DNA of 60,905 nucleotides from a virus. A program made the translations under genes and the position numbers. The notes under the pieces were generated by a model. It had not been told where the DNA came from. It did no database searches and saw only the letters and a program-made list of their open reading frames with translations. The DNA is taken from IMG/VR virus record IMGVR_UViG_3300031616_000005, positions 1 through 60,905 of that record; one strand, written 5' to 3'. This document shows, piece after piece, positions 7,804 through 14,858 of the stretch. Positions within the stretch are counted from its first letter, which is position 1. The number at the start of each line of letters is the position of its first letter.

Positions 7804-8589
7804 ATGACCGATCCCGTCGTGCCGATCCTGGAAGACATCCTGCCCGGCCTGCACACTCCCGCCGACGACAAGGCGGCAGCCCTCGCCGAGGTTCCCGCCG
7901 GGTACCCGCGCATCGTCCCCGCCGGTGAAGACCTCAGCACCATGAACCCCGACACCATGACCAGCGTCACCGACGTGCGGACCCCGGCCGGGCTGCTGCC
8001 CGTGGAGAAGATCCTCGCCGGTCAGCTGGGCGTCGACCCGGACCACCTGCGGTTGGTCAAGGCGCACATCTCCGACTTCGGCGCCGTCACCCTCTGGCAG
8101 CTGCTCGACCTCGACGGCGTGACCGTGGAGGCCCACTACATCGCCTCCTACGTGGCCGGCACCGACCGATTGCAGCTCGTGTACGCGAAGAAGCTGGAGG
8201 ACGGCCTACGGCGGTATGAGACCGTCGGGCTGGCCCACGGCGTGCCGCCGCCGGACGAGTTGGCGCTCTTCGCGCCCGAGGCGGTCACCGGTCCGCCGCT
8301 GCCCCCGCTGGCAGAGAAGATCTGGGGCGCGCTCGTGGTGAAGTGGACGCGGGCGAAGCAGCCGGCGCGCGGTGGATCCACGATGTGCGCGGACTGCGTC
8401 ACCCGGGTCCAGGAGCTGGGTGTCGCGACCGCGCCGGTGCCGCGCCGCGCCATGTGGAAGCGCACCGGGCCCAACGGCGACCTCATGCTGTGCAGCCAGG
8501 ACGCCCAGAACCACCGCGACGAGGACGCCAAGGTCCAGCGGGAGTACGGACAGCGCCATGCGCACGACCAGCATCAAGCCAGACACTGA
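7804..8589 (+). CDS. Hypothetical protein with C-terminal zinc-like Cys motifs
   Basis: 261 residues, ATG with AAGGAG upstream. The N-terminal ~190 residues form a mixed alpha/beta domain without a recognised family. Near residue 198 CADCVTRVQ begins a possible zinc ribbon with a later Cys in LMLCSQDA (~residue 230), and the tail is His-rich. It is first in a two-gene operon with the membrane protein at 8608. Confidence 0.6.
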   Translation: MTDPVVPILEDILPGLHTPADDKAAALAEVPAGYPRIVPAGEDLSTMNPDTMTSVTDVRTPAGLLPVEKILAGQLGVDPDHLRLVKAHISDFGAVTLWQLLDLDGVTVEAHYIASYVAGTDRLQLVYAKKLEDGLRRYETVGLAHGVPPPDELALFAPEAVTGPPLPPLAEKIWGALVVKWTRAKQPARGGSTMCADCVTRVQELGVATAPVPRRAMWKRTGPNGDLMLCSQDAQNHRDEDAKVQREYGQRHAHDQHQARH

Positions 8590-8607
8590 CCCAAAGGGAG
8601 AGAGACC

Positions 8608-8931
8608 ATGTCCAATCGAAACCAGTCCGCCGGGGGCGGCGTCAGCTTCGGCTTCCTGCTGTTCCTGCTGTTTCTCGGCCTCAAGCTCGGTCACGTGATC
8701 ACCTGGTCGTGGTGGTGGGTCACCGCACCGCTGTGGGCCCCGCTCGCGGCCGTCATCGTGTTCATCCTGGGCTGCGCCCTCGTCGCTGGCCTGTGCTCGA
8801 TCGGCATCAGCACCGTCGACCGCAAGGAGGCCAAGGAGCGCTCAGAGCGGGTCGCGGCCCGTCGTGTTCGCGATGGGTTGCCGGCCCGACCGGCACCGGC
8901 CCGGAGGGAACACAGCACCTGGCGAGACTGA
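8608..8931 (+). CDS. Two-helix membrane protein
   Basis: 107 residues. Two hydrophobic segments (residues ~12-30 and ~43-70) with a Trp-rich hairpin between them, then a strongly basic tail from residue ~75. GGGAGAG precedes the ATG. No family recognised. It ends just before the promoter of the tRNA-like locus. Confidence 0.65.
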   Translation: MSNRNQSAGGGVSFGFLLFLLFLGLKLGHVITWSWWWVTAPLWAPLAAVIVFILGCALVAGLCSIGISTVDRKEAKERSERVAARRVRDGLPARPAPARREHSTWRD

Positions 8932-8944
8932 GAAACGCCCAGGC

Positions 8945-8987
8945 TTGACGAAGCCGGGCACACCCTGTATGGTTGAGCTACACAACG
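8945..8987 (+). promoter_or_regulatory. Promoter-operator copy 6, drives the tRNA-like locus
   Basis: -35 TTGACG (8945-8950), 17-base spacer, -10 TATGGT (8968-8973): the best promoter boxes in the window. The operator left arm is perfect (CCCTGTATG, 8963-8971) but the right arm is poor (TACACAACG), so repression may be weaker here. Confidence 0.75.
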
Positions 8988-9104
8988 GGGACGCCTGATG
9001 TGAGGTCAGACGGAGGCAACGGGCCACCGCGAGGTGGACAACGCCGCCGATTTGGAGCCGGCCGGCTCTGAGCCCGGGTCACTACGGGAAGACCGAAAGG
9101 TGAC

Positions 9105-9166
9105 CGTGCGTAAACTCACGGCGAGGGCCTTCACGGGCTGGGTCGGTTCGATTCCGACGCGTGCGC
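9105..9166 (+). tRNA. tRNA-like element 1 (atypical)
   Basis: T-arm GTCGG-TTCGATT-CCGAC is perfect. A weak acceptor pairing CGTGCGT/GCGTGCG relies on G-T pairs. The middle is compressed to a mini-arm GGCC-TTCACG-GGCT. An alternative fold uses CCGTG...CACGG (about 9104-9121) as the anticodon arm and makes the GGCC hairpin a long variable arm. Confidence 0.25.
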
Positions 9167-9310
9167 GAATGGAACGGCGAGACGGCGGCCTTACCCACCA
9201 CTGCATTGCCACAGCCGTAAGGACTCGGGGTCGACACCGAGAACGACCACCAGCCTGATCAGCGGGTGGGTCAAAATCCCGGATTGGGTCCCGAGGTGGC
9301 ACCTCGGGGG

Positions 9311-9382
9311 TTCGAGGACTTGGTGACTGGGTTCGCCACTGCCCACGCGGGCAGGCAGGTCGGTTCGATTCCGGCACTCGAC
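9311..9382 (+). tRNA. tRNA-like element 2 (atypical anticodon loop)
   Basis: D-arm TGGTG-ACTGGGTT-CGCCA, anticodon arm CTGCC-CACGCG-GGCAG and T-arm GTCGG-TTCGATT-CCGGC all pair, and the acceptor pairs at five central positions. The anticodon loop has 6 bases and no T at position 33, so no anticodon can be assigned safely. Confidence 0.35.
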
Positions 9383-9549
9383 ACGCACGGTAACAATTCG
9401 GGTGACACCAGGCCCGGAGTGATCAGACGCAAGACCCTAGGGCACGCCATGCGCTCGCCAGCCCGCTTCGGCCGTCCGGCGAGTTGCCAGCAAACCCCTT
9501 CGGCAGGCGCCCTCGGTCACACCGGAAACCCAGCGCACCGTGGACCCAA

Positions 9550-9627
9550 GTGCGGAGCCCACCTCGACACGCGTGGGGGAGCGTCGGGTAACCAGGCCCA
9601 TCGGAGGTTCGACTCCTCCGGACGCAC
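9550..9627 (+). tRNA. tRNA-like element 3 (atypical)
   Basis: T-arm GGAGG-TTCGACT-CCTCC is perfect. The acceptor pairs only as GTGCG/CGCAC. The middle reads like a tRNA-Met arm lacking part of its loop (GTCGGG then TAACC). Confidence 0.25.
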
Positions 9628-9934
9628 GGCGCCAACTCACCAGGCGGGTGAGGTCAGAACCAATAGACCGCCGTGTACGGCACGGGTTCGCCCCCGCATC
9701 CAGGCCAGAGAGGGTCTGGGGAGTGCAAGCGCACGGCCCCTCGGCCGGTCAGGTCCGGACCGCCGGAACACCCGAGGGAGCGCGCCCCGTTTGGGCGGGG
9801 AGTGGCGGGTCAGTACCGCCGTTGCACACGCAGTACGGGAGGGAAAACCGATACAGGCCAGAGGTCGCCACCAGGGGATTCACTGAGGCGCTGTGCTGCT
9901 GGTAGACGCTCCGGGTGCTAGCCCCGGGGTCGCG

Positions 9935-10061
9935 GTGGACCGGTAGCCAAGCCGGCCAGAGGATGCGGGACCCTCCATCGCACGCAAGGGCCGCTGTTGG
10001 CGCAGCGCACCTGCATGGCGTAAGCCCAGGCGCGGCGGGTTCGATTTCCCGCACGGTCCAC
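9935..10061 (+). tRNA. tRNA-like element 4 (over-long, two possible 5' halves)
   Basis: GTGGACCG (9935-9942) pairs perfectly with CGGTCCAC (10054-10061). A second candidate 5' strand, GGGCCGC at 9988, also pairs with ACGGTCC except at one position. The T-arm GCGGG/CCCGC has an 8-base loop, one base too many. A GGC-GTAA-GCC hairpin sits in the anticodon region. The length of 127 bases is far above normal. Confidence 0.3.
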
Positions 10062-10188
10062 GCAAGCCCAGGGAAGAGCGGTGAAGTCCAAGCCGAGAGG
10101 TGGGAGTAGCCGTCTGGGTAGCTGGTAGCAGGCGAAGGAACGTAAGGCCAGGCGGTAGCGCTGCTGTCCTGGAAACGCGACCGGAGCC

Positions 10189-10260
10189 CATCGGGTGCAG
10201 CATGTGGCGAAGTGCGCAGGGCCCCAAGCCCTGAGGTCCGGTTCGAATCCGGCCCCGATA
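10189..10260 (+). tRNA. tRNA-like element 5 (5-base anticodon loop)
   Basis: The acceptor ATCGGG/CCCGAT pairs over 6 bp, and the T-arm CCGG-TTCGAAT-CCGG is good. The anticodon arm folds best as AGGGC-CCCAA-GCCCT, a 5-base loop where 7 is universal. It could be a tRNA-Trp (CCA) arm missing two bases. Confidence 0.35.
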
Positions 10261-10350
10261 CGGATCAACCCGCTGTGTGTCGACCTGTGCGGGGAGATCA
10301 AGCCAGGACCCTGCAAGTCCTGGACAAGCCAAGCGCTGATCACGCTTGGA

Positions 10351-10417
10351 ATGGGCGTAGCTCAATGGCAGAGCAGGGGCAGTAGCCCTTGATGCGGGTT
10401 CGAGTCCCGCCGTCCAG
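10351..10417 (+). tRNA. tRNA-like element 6 (67 bases, short anticodon arm)
   Basis: A textbook TA plus D-arm GCTC-AATGGCA-GAGC and a perfect T-arm GCGGG-TTCGAGT-CCCGC, with a 6-bp acceptor TGGGCG/CGTCCA. Only 19 bases separate the D and T stems (22-23 expected). They fold as AGGGGC-AGTA-GCCCTT, leaving no normal anticodon loop. Confidence 0.45.
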
Positions 10418-10498
10418 CGCGAAGGGAGAGGCACGGCAGTGGCGCGCCATGTGGGTACCTGAGAACCGGGCTACGACGTTGCCAAGGCGCGACCCGGA

Positions 10499-10568
10499 CG
10501 GCCTGAAGGTGGATAGGAGCCACCGCCGTGCACAACACGGAGACCCTCGTTCGAATCGGGGCTGGCCA
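10499..10568 (+). tRNA. tRNA-like element 7 (5-base anticodon loop)
   Basis: D-arm GGTGG-ATAGGAG-CCACC, anticodon stem CCGTG/CACGG and T-arm CCTCG-TTCGAAT-CGGGG all pair. The acceptor pairs at 5 of 7 positions. The anticodon loop is CACAA, five bases without T33; it would be a tRNA-Val (CAC) loop if two bases were restored. Confidence 0.35.
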
Positions 10569-10639
10569 CGCACCAAGCCGGTTGACCTGTCCCGGACTGC
10601 CGCAAGGCGACGTAGCGGAGGAAGGGGAACGTCGTACAT

Positions 10640-10747
10640 GGCCGCATAGCTCACTGGCAGAGCATCCCGTCTCGGAAGGGTGCACACCCCGGGCGCCTGG
10701 GGCACTGGGCGAGGGAAGGTATCGGGGTTCAAATCCCTGGGCGGCCT
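10640..10747 (+). tRNA. tRNA-like element 8 (insertion in the anticodon region)
   Basis: Acceptor GGCCGC/GCGGCC, perfect D-arm GCTC-ACTGGCA-GAGC and T-arm CGGGG-TTCAAAT-CCCTG. About 59 bases lie between D and T stems (22-23 expected), including CTCGGAA, which looks like a loop with anticodon CGG, and further GC-rich hairpins. It is either an intron-like insertion or an enlarged variable region. Confidence 0.45.
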
Positions 10748-10776
10748 CGCAAGATCACATCTCTGGGAGGAGAAGT

Positions 10777-10860
10777 ATGGACGCATGGGAAATCGGGGCC
10801 GTGATCGCGTTGATCATCCTGGCGCTGTCGGGCCTGCACACTCTGTTCAAGCGCAAGTGA
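10777..10860 (+). CDS. 27-residue single-helix membrane protein
   Basis: ATG 10777 follows GGGAGGAG. Residues 5-21 are hydrophobic and the end is basic (FKRK), so the C-terminus is probably cytoplasmic. Its TGA overlaps the GTG of the lipoprotein gene (GTGA), so the two are translationally coupled. Too short for family assignment. Confidence 0.6.
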   Translation: MDAWEIGAVIALIILALSGLHTLFKRK

Positions 10861-11135
10861 GCCGGCGGATCCTGCTCGTGCCGGCGGCGGCGCTCCTGGC
10901 GTTCGCCCTGAGCGCGTGCAGTGCGGCTCACACCAGCGCCCCGGACGTGGCGCCCTCGGACGCCCACCCGGGCACGCACGCCCAGGCCATTCAGATGCCC
11001 GACGGCTTCCGCAACGTCGCTTTCAGCTGCCACGGGACCGTGGGCGTCTACGTGACGTCCTACGGCCTCAACGACAGCCAGGGGCGCGTGTCGGGGATCG
11101 CCGTGCTGAAGGATGACCCGAACTGCGCCGGATAA
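10857..11135 (+). CDS. Putative lipoprotein
   Basis: 92 residues. A classical lipoprotein signal: RR, a hydrophobic core LLVPAAALLAFAL and lipobox LSAC with the modified Cys at about residue 20. The mature part is small with two further Cys (SCHG and the C-terminal CAG), possibly a disulfide. It would be anchored outside the membrane. Phage lipoproteins of this size often exclude superinfecting phages, but that role is inferred, not shown. It is coupled to the upstream 27-residue membrane protein. Confidence 0.7.
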   Translation: MSRRILLVPAAALLAFALSACSAAHTSAPDVAPSDAHPGTHAQAIQMPDGFRNVAFSCHGTVGVYVTSYGLNDSQGRVSGIAVLKDDPNCAG

Positions 11136-11142
11136 TCGAGCC

Positions 11143-11418
11143 ATGACCGAGTTCACCAGGGTCCGCCCCGCGTCCGTGCGACGCGGGGCGGTCTCCCGCT
11201 TCAACGACAACACCATGGAGTACGTCATCGCGGGCGCCCGCGTCCTGACCGCCGTGGCCGCCCTGGGCGTCCTCGCGGCCCTCATCGGGTGCATCTGGGT
11301 GGGCGGGTGGAGCTGGGCGCTCACGGGTGCTCTGGCGCTTCTCGTGGCGGCCGGCGCCGGTTGGTTCGGTTTCAAGGTCAACGGAAACAGGGAGTGGTTC
11401 GATGAGTCGACCGAGTAG
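11143..11418 (+). CDS. Two-helix membrane protein
   Basis: 91 residues. Two hydrophobic segments (~28-50 and ~54-75) joined by a GGW turn; basic N-terminus and acidic C-terminus. The last codons overlap the next start at 11402. No family recognised. Confidence 0.65.
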   Translation: MTEFTRVRPASVRRGAVSRFNDNTMEYVIAGARVLTAVAALGVLAALIGCIWVGGWSWALTGALALLVAAGAGWFGFKVNGNREWFDESTE

Positions 11419-11695
11419 GCAGCAGATGGCCGCCATCTCGTCGCTGATGGCGGCCCGCGCGCTAACCCGGTCAGCTGACCGGGAAACAAGGGGACAGCTG
11501 ACCAACGCCCTCAAGTCCTGGTTGCCCGAGGTCGACGCGCTCACCCTGCGCGAGCTGGCCGACGGGGTGGCGGCCGACTTCAAGACCGTGGCGAACGCGG
11601 TCGACGATCGGCTCCTGCGTCTCGTCGACAAGGGAGACGCCGTGTTACCGGAGACGGTGGACCGCCAAAGCCTGGTGCGAGGTGTGGACAGATGA
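11402..11695 (+). CDS. Small helical hypothetical protein
   Basis: 97 residues, all predicted helix, mixed charge. ATG 11402 lies inside the previous gene and the 3' end overlaps the next gene, so it belongs to a tightly packed operon. No motif recognised. Confidence 0.55.
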   Translation: MSRPSRQQMAAISSLMAARALTRSADRETRGQLTNALKSWLPEVDALTLRELADGVAADFKTVANAVDDRLLRLVDKGDAVLPETVDRQSLVRGVDR

Positions 11696-12149
11696 CGAGT
11701 GGCTGTCGCGCTCGTGCGAGAAGATCCCGTACCTCTGCCGCAAGGAAGCGCGCCGCGATGCGCACCGGCGCATCGTGCCGGCCGGCGGACGGATGCGCGC
11801 CTACCGGTGCGAGAGGTGCCCGTACTGGCACGTCGGCCACCTGCCCCACCTAGTCCGCACCGGTCAGCTGACCGCATCAGAGTTCTACCGATACGCCATG
11901 AGAGGAGAGATCCCGTTGCCAGGCCAACGACCCATCGACATGACCGGCGGACTGATGAAGCCCAAGGAAGTGGCCGAGTGCTTCCGCGTCGAAGTCCGCG
12001 CCGTCTACGCCTGGGCGCGGGCCTACCAGGCCGACAACCCCGATAGCACCGATGGTCAGCTGGCCGCCATCCTGACGCCCGGCGGGCAGTGGCGCTTCAG
12101 CACGAAAGCCGTCCGGGCAGCCCTGGAGGACGCTAGCCATGGCCAGTAA
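11682..12149 (+). CDS. Zinc-finger plus MerR/AlpA-type helix-turn-helix protein
   Basis: 155 residues from GTG 11682. An N-terminal C-x(n)-CERCPYWHVGH cluster (residues ~18-53) looks like a zinc ribbon. Residues ~90-150 form a small winged helix: MKPKEVAECFRVEVRAVYAW and TPGGQWRFSTKAVRAAL, the arrangement of AlpA/excisionase-type DNA binders. The fusion suggests a specific DNA-binding regulator. It overlaps both neighbours. Confidence 0.6.
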   Translation: MWTDDEWLSRSCEKIPYLCRKEARRDAHRRIVPAGGRMRAYRCERCPYWHVGHLPHLVRTGQLTASEFYRYAMRGEIPLPGQRPIDMTGGLMKPKEVAECFRVEVRAVYAWARAYQADNPDSTDGQLAAILTPGGQWRFSTKAVRAALEDASHGQ

Positions 12150-12765
12150 AGGAACCGCACGGCTGGAGCGGCTCAAGCGCCGCGAGGAAGGCCGGATCGT
12201 CCGCGAGGACCACGCCCTGCGGCTCTTCGCCGGGGGCCTCACCTACGAGGAGATCACGCTCGACCTCGCCGACAAGTTCGGCACGAGCCGACTCTCCGCC
12301 AGCAACACGATCGACATGGTGGCCCGCGCGTTCCGGCGGCACAACGTCCGGCCCGAAGACATCGAGCTGGCCCGCACCCGGATCGCCATCGTGCTGGAGG
12401 AGATGCTCCGGGTATGGACGCCGCTCGCCCTCGGCAACGGACTGGACGCCGACCTGAACCCGCGTGTGCCCAGCGACAAGGCGGCCAAGGTCGTTTTTGA
12501 CGCGCTCGACCGCTACGGACAGGTGACCGGGGCCATAAAACCACCGGAGAAAACCACCAATATCCAGGTAAATGTGACGGTACCGCTTGACGCAGAAAGT
12601 AAGCGGGCCGCTGCAATGGCGGACCTCCTGCGGGAAGCCCAGAAGCTCGTCATCATCGACGGCGAACTTTCCAACGCCGGCACCTCCCTCGACGCCAACC
12701 GACACGGCGGCATCACCAACGAACTGATGCCCCCACCCGTCCCGAGCAAGAAAGGCCAACCCTGA
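12139..12765 (+). CDS. Helix-turn-helix protein, possible small terminase subunit
   Basis: 208 residues. Residues ~18-70 are Arg-rich with a helix-turn-helix (LFAGGLTYEEITLDLADKFG then SRLSASNTIDMVARA). A helical middle follows, then KTTNIQVNVTV near residue 140. This resembles terminase small subunit-like proteins, and none is seen directly upstream of the large subunit at 22021. The 9-kb distance and lack of a clear match keep this tentative; a transcription factor is the alternative. Confidence 0.45.
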   Translation: MASKGTARLERLKRREEGRIVREDHALRLFAGGLTYEEITLDLADKFGTSRLSASNTIDMVARAFRRHNVRPEDIELARTRIAIVLEEMLRVWTPLALGNGLDADLNPRVPSDKAAKVVFDALDRYGQVTGAIKPPEKTTNIQVNVTVPLDAESKRAAAMADLLREAQKLVIIDGELSNAGTSLDANRHGGITNELMPPPVPSKKGQP

Positions 12766-13313
12766 TGGCCCAGCTCTTCAGCCAGCCTGCCGCGCACGCA
12801 GACGTCAAGGTCGTACTCAACATCGAGATCAGCGAGGAGCTGAAGGCTCTACTCACTGCGCAGGGTTGGACGCCGCCCGGCGAGCTGCCGATCCTCAACT
12901 CCGAGCACCGCCGCATCCTCGACGAACAGGCCGCCAAGCACGACGACGCCCTGAGCGCTCTGGAGCGCAAGCACGCCGAAGGGTGGAGACGGCAGCAGGA
13001 GCGGCACCGGACGTCGGTGGACACGCTCGTGGCCGACCAGCGCCGCGCCTTCGACCGGCTCAGGCACCAGCACCAGGAAGAGCTGGACCGGCAGGCCAAG
13101 GAGTTTCACGTCGCACTGCGCGAGGCGCGCAAGAAGTCCGGCGCCGACATCCGCGCGGAGGTCGCCGAAGAGATCGCCCGGGACCTGGAGAAGCCCCGCG
13201 AGTGGCGGATCAGCCCGGAAGAGCCGGCGCCGTGGGCGGCCGTCGCGCGTGCGCACGGCAACAGGACGATCTCCTTCCCGCCCGACGAGTTCAAGGTGTT
13301 CTGGACGCCGTGA
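12765..13313 (+). CDS. Coiled-coil hypothetical protein
   Basis: 182 residues; start overlaps the previous stop (TGATG). Residues ~45-135 are a long charged coiled coil (RRQQERHR, HQEELDRQAKEF), flanked by short globular ends. Scaffold-like or filamentous behaviour is plausible; no family recognised. Confidence 0.6.
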   Translation: MAQLFSQPAAHADVKVVLNIEISEELKALLTAQGWTPPGELPILNSEHRRILDEQAAKHDDALSALERKHAEGWRRQQERHRTSVDTLVADQRRAFDRLRHQHQEELDRQAKEFHVALREARKKSGADIRAEVAEEIARDLEKPREWRISPEEPAPWAAVARAHGNRTISFPPDEFKVFWTP

Positions 13314-13409
13314 CGCACTACCTGGCGGCGGGCCTGCTCGTCGCGGCGCCCGCCGCCATCTGCTTCATCGCCGGCTTCCTCGCCGGCCGACTCAAGGGAG
13401 AGCAAGACA

Positions 13410-14225
13410 GTGGGAGTGAACAGCTTCATCCAGATCGGCAACAGCGACGACCGGCTCACGCAACGCCAGTGGGCGAAGTTCGTCGGGGACATGCGCACCC
13501 TGTTGACCGTGGCATGGCGCGGCAGATTGCAGGTGCACGGCGAATGGTTCAGCGGCCCAGACCAGCCGTGGCAGAACGCGAATTGGTGCGTGGAGATCCT
13601 GCCGCCCGACTGGTGGGTCAGGATCCACGAGGCCCCGCTCACGCCCGAAGAGCAGGCGTACCCGGAGATCAGGGCGCGCAACAGGAAGGTGGCCGCCCAG
13701 TCCCGCGACCACGAGATGCAGACCCGGCGCGACCAGCTGAAGGGCGAGACCAGGGACCTCTGTCGCCGCTACAGCCAGGATTCGTACGCCTGGACCAGCG
13801 GCACGGTGGAACTGGTCGAGACCGGCTGGCTGGAGGAGATGGAGCAACGCAAGCTGGAGGCGATCAAGCTCTTCCAGGCAACCCCCCGGATCCGGAGGCT
13901 GAAGCTGACCGAGGACGAGGCGAAGGCGTTCCTGGCGCGCGAGAACGACCGGCAGGTCCTCCAGGCCCAGGCCGAGGGCTGGCTCCCGCCGACCGAGCGG
14001 GAGATCGAGGAGGGCACCCGCAGTCCCTACCTCAACGACGCGGACCGGCAGCGGATCCATGGGGAGGCCGAGGGCTCGACGCCGAGCACTCCGGCACCCG
14101 CATCGACTGGCGAGGGTGAGGAACCCGAGCATTGGGCGGGCCGGGGGCACGATCACGCCGAGGGCATCTCGTGCCCGATCCCGGCATGCATCCACAACGA
14201 CGCGTTTGGGAAGGTGATCGACTAA
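13410..14225 (+). CDS. Hypothetical protein with coiled-coil centre
   Basis: 271 residues from GTG 13410 with GGGAGAG upstream. N-terminal ~80 residues Trp-rich and globular; charged helices at ~85-210; a Pro/Glu-rich linker; and a C-terminal patch with His and two Cys (HDHAEGISCPIPACIH) that could bind zinc. The bases between 13314 and 13409 hold no gene I trust. Its TAA overlaps the next ATG. Confidence 0.6.
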   Translation: MGVNSFIQIGNSDDRLTQRQWAKFVGDMRTLLTVAWRGRLQVHGEWFSGPDQPWQNANWCVEILPPDWWVRIHEAPLTPEEQAYPEIRARNRKVAAQSRDHEMQTRRDQLKGETRDLCRRYSQDSYAWTSGTVELVETGWLEEMEQRKLEAIKLFQATPRIRRLKLTEDEAKAFLARENDRQVLQAQAEGWLPPTEREIEEGTRSPYLNDADRQRIHGEAEGSTPSTPAPASTGEGEEPEHWAGRGHDHAEGISCPIPACIHNDAFGKVID

Positions 14226-14389
14226 TGCCCAAGCAGAGCACCAATCAGCTGATCGACACCATCACCGAGGTCATCGAGGCGTTCGACTGGAGCACGTACG
14301 GGGACGACGACCTTGCTTACGCCGTCCGGGGCACCGAAGCGCAGTGGGTCCAGGACATGGCCCGCCAGATTGCGCGGGCTGTCCGGTGA
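14225..14389 (+). CDS. 54-residue hypothetical protein
   Basis: ATG overlaps the previous TAA. Helical, acidic in the middle; no membrane segment. Coupled to the next gene by a GTGA overlap. Function unknown. Confidence 0.5.
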   Translation: MPKQSTNQLIDTITEVIEAFDWSTYGDDDLAYAVRGTEAQWVQDMARQIARAVR

Positions 14390-14571
14390 GGCTTGCTCGG
14401 CGGATCGCACTTGCTCTCGCCTCGACGGCGGGGATTGCCGGTGGTACGTACCTCATGGTCAAGCATCTGAACGACAAACCGCACGTCAACCCGCTTGGCT
14501 ACGTCGGCTTTCTGCTGGCGTTGGCGGCGTGCTTCGGTCTCGTCTGGGCGCTTGATCGGGGGCCTTGGTGA
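14386..14571 (+). CDS. Two-helix membrane protein
   Basis: 61 residues from GTG 14386. Hydrophobic segments at ~5-22 and ~37-56 with a short basic loop. Coupled on both sides by 4-base overlaps. Confidence 0.6.
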   Translation: MRLARRIALALASTAGIAGGTYLMVKHLNDKPHVNPLGYVGFLLALAACFGLVWALDRGPW

Positions 14572-14780
14572 CATACGGCCAGCTGTACAGCGCGTACTGT
14601 GATGGCCGCCCGGTCCGCCACCGGCGCGGCTCGACGATGTTCACCGTGACGAAGATCGTGCCCACCGGGGAGGAGCGCTACGAGCCGGAACACGGTGCGC
14701 TCGTGCAGCTGTCCAGGGCCGGCGTGGAGCCGTTCTGGGAGCGTGGCGCCGTGCTCGTTCCCGTCAGACCTGCCATGTAG
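14568..14780 (+). CDS. 70-residue beta-rich hypothetical protein
   Basis: GTG 14568 overlaps the previous stop. Predicted mostly strand (TMFTVTKIVPTG, LVQLSRAGVEPFWERGAVL), like a small SH3-type barrel. Last gene before a hairpin. Function unknown. Confidence 0.5.
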   Translation: MTYGQLYSAYCDGRPVRHRRGSTMFTVTKIVPTGEERYEPEHGALVQLSRAGVEPFWERGAVLVPVRPAM

Positions 14781-14796
14781 GCTCAGACGCACAGAA

Positions 14797-14827
14797 GGCC
14801 CCGCGCGGCCGTGACGCCGCCGGGGCC
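14797..14827 (+). terminator. GC hairpin before the antirepressor gene
   Basis: GGCCCCG (14797-14803) pairs with CGGGGCC (14821-14827), with an inner GCGGC/GCCGC stem. It lies 16 bases after a stop and 31 before the next start. Confidence 0.5.
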
Positions 14828-14858
14828 CATGGGCTCCACCTCCAGGAAAGGCTTCGCC

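Larger units (their letters stand above)
9000..10776 (+). other. 1.8-kb tRNA-like RNA locus without protein genes
   Basis: No open frame here looks coding. The stretch has at least nine T-arm-like motifs (TTCRANT loops in 5-bp stems, at about 9147, 9364, 9608, 9687, 10040, 10242, 10399, 10550 and 10728), two textbook D-arms, and many short perfect hairpins. Most units do not fold into a standard cloverleaf: the segment between D-arm and T-arm is too short or far too long. Four hairpins of exactly 21 bases (7-bp stem, 7-base loop) lie at 9802-9822, 9909-9929, 10303-10323 and 10329-10349. A perfect 8-bp hairpin is at 9290-9308. It is read as one transcript from the promoter at 8945. Confidence 0.7.

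Noticed and set aside
5800-8136. 778-residue minus-strand frame
   Set aside because: Antisense shadow of three real plus-strand genes with their own ribosome-binding sites, promoters and terminators.
9010-9095. Possible type-II tRNA with a long variable arm
   Set aside because: Hairpins such as CCACC-GCGA-GGTGG and GAGCC/GGCTC are present, but there is no TTC-type T-loop and no acceptor pairing.
9684-9697. T-arm-like CGGG-TTCGCC-CCCG
   Set aside because: Six-base loop and no matching acceptor or D-arm nearby; kept only as part of the locus description.
12139-12765. Firm call as terminase small subunit
   Set aside because: Helix-turn-helix and KTTNIQV-type tail are suggestive, but the gene is 9 kb from the large subunit and no clear family motif is visible.
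13310-13409. GTG-started stretch encoding a convincing membrane helix (THYLAAGLLVAAPAAICF)
   Set aside because: The frame has no stop until 14119 and would run through the whole next gene. A real short protein would need an early stop or a frameshift, so I did not call it.
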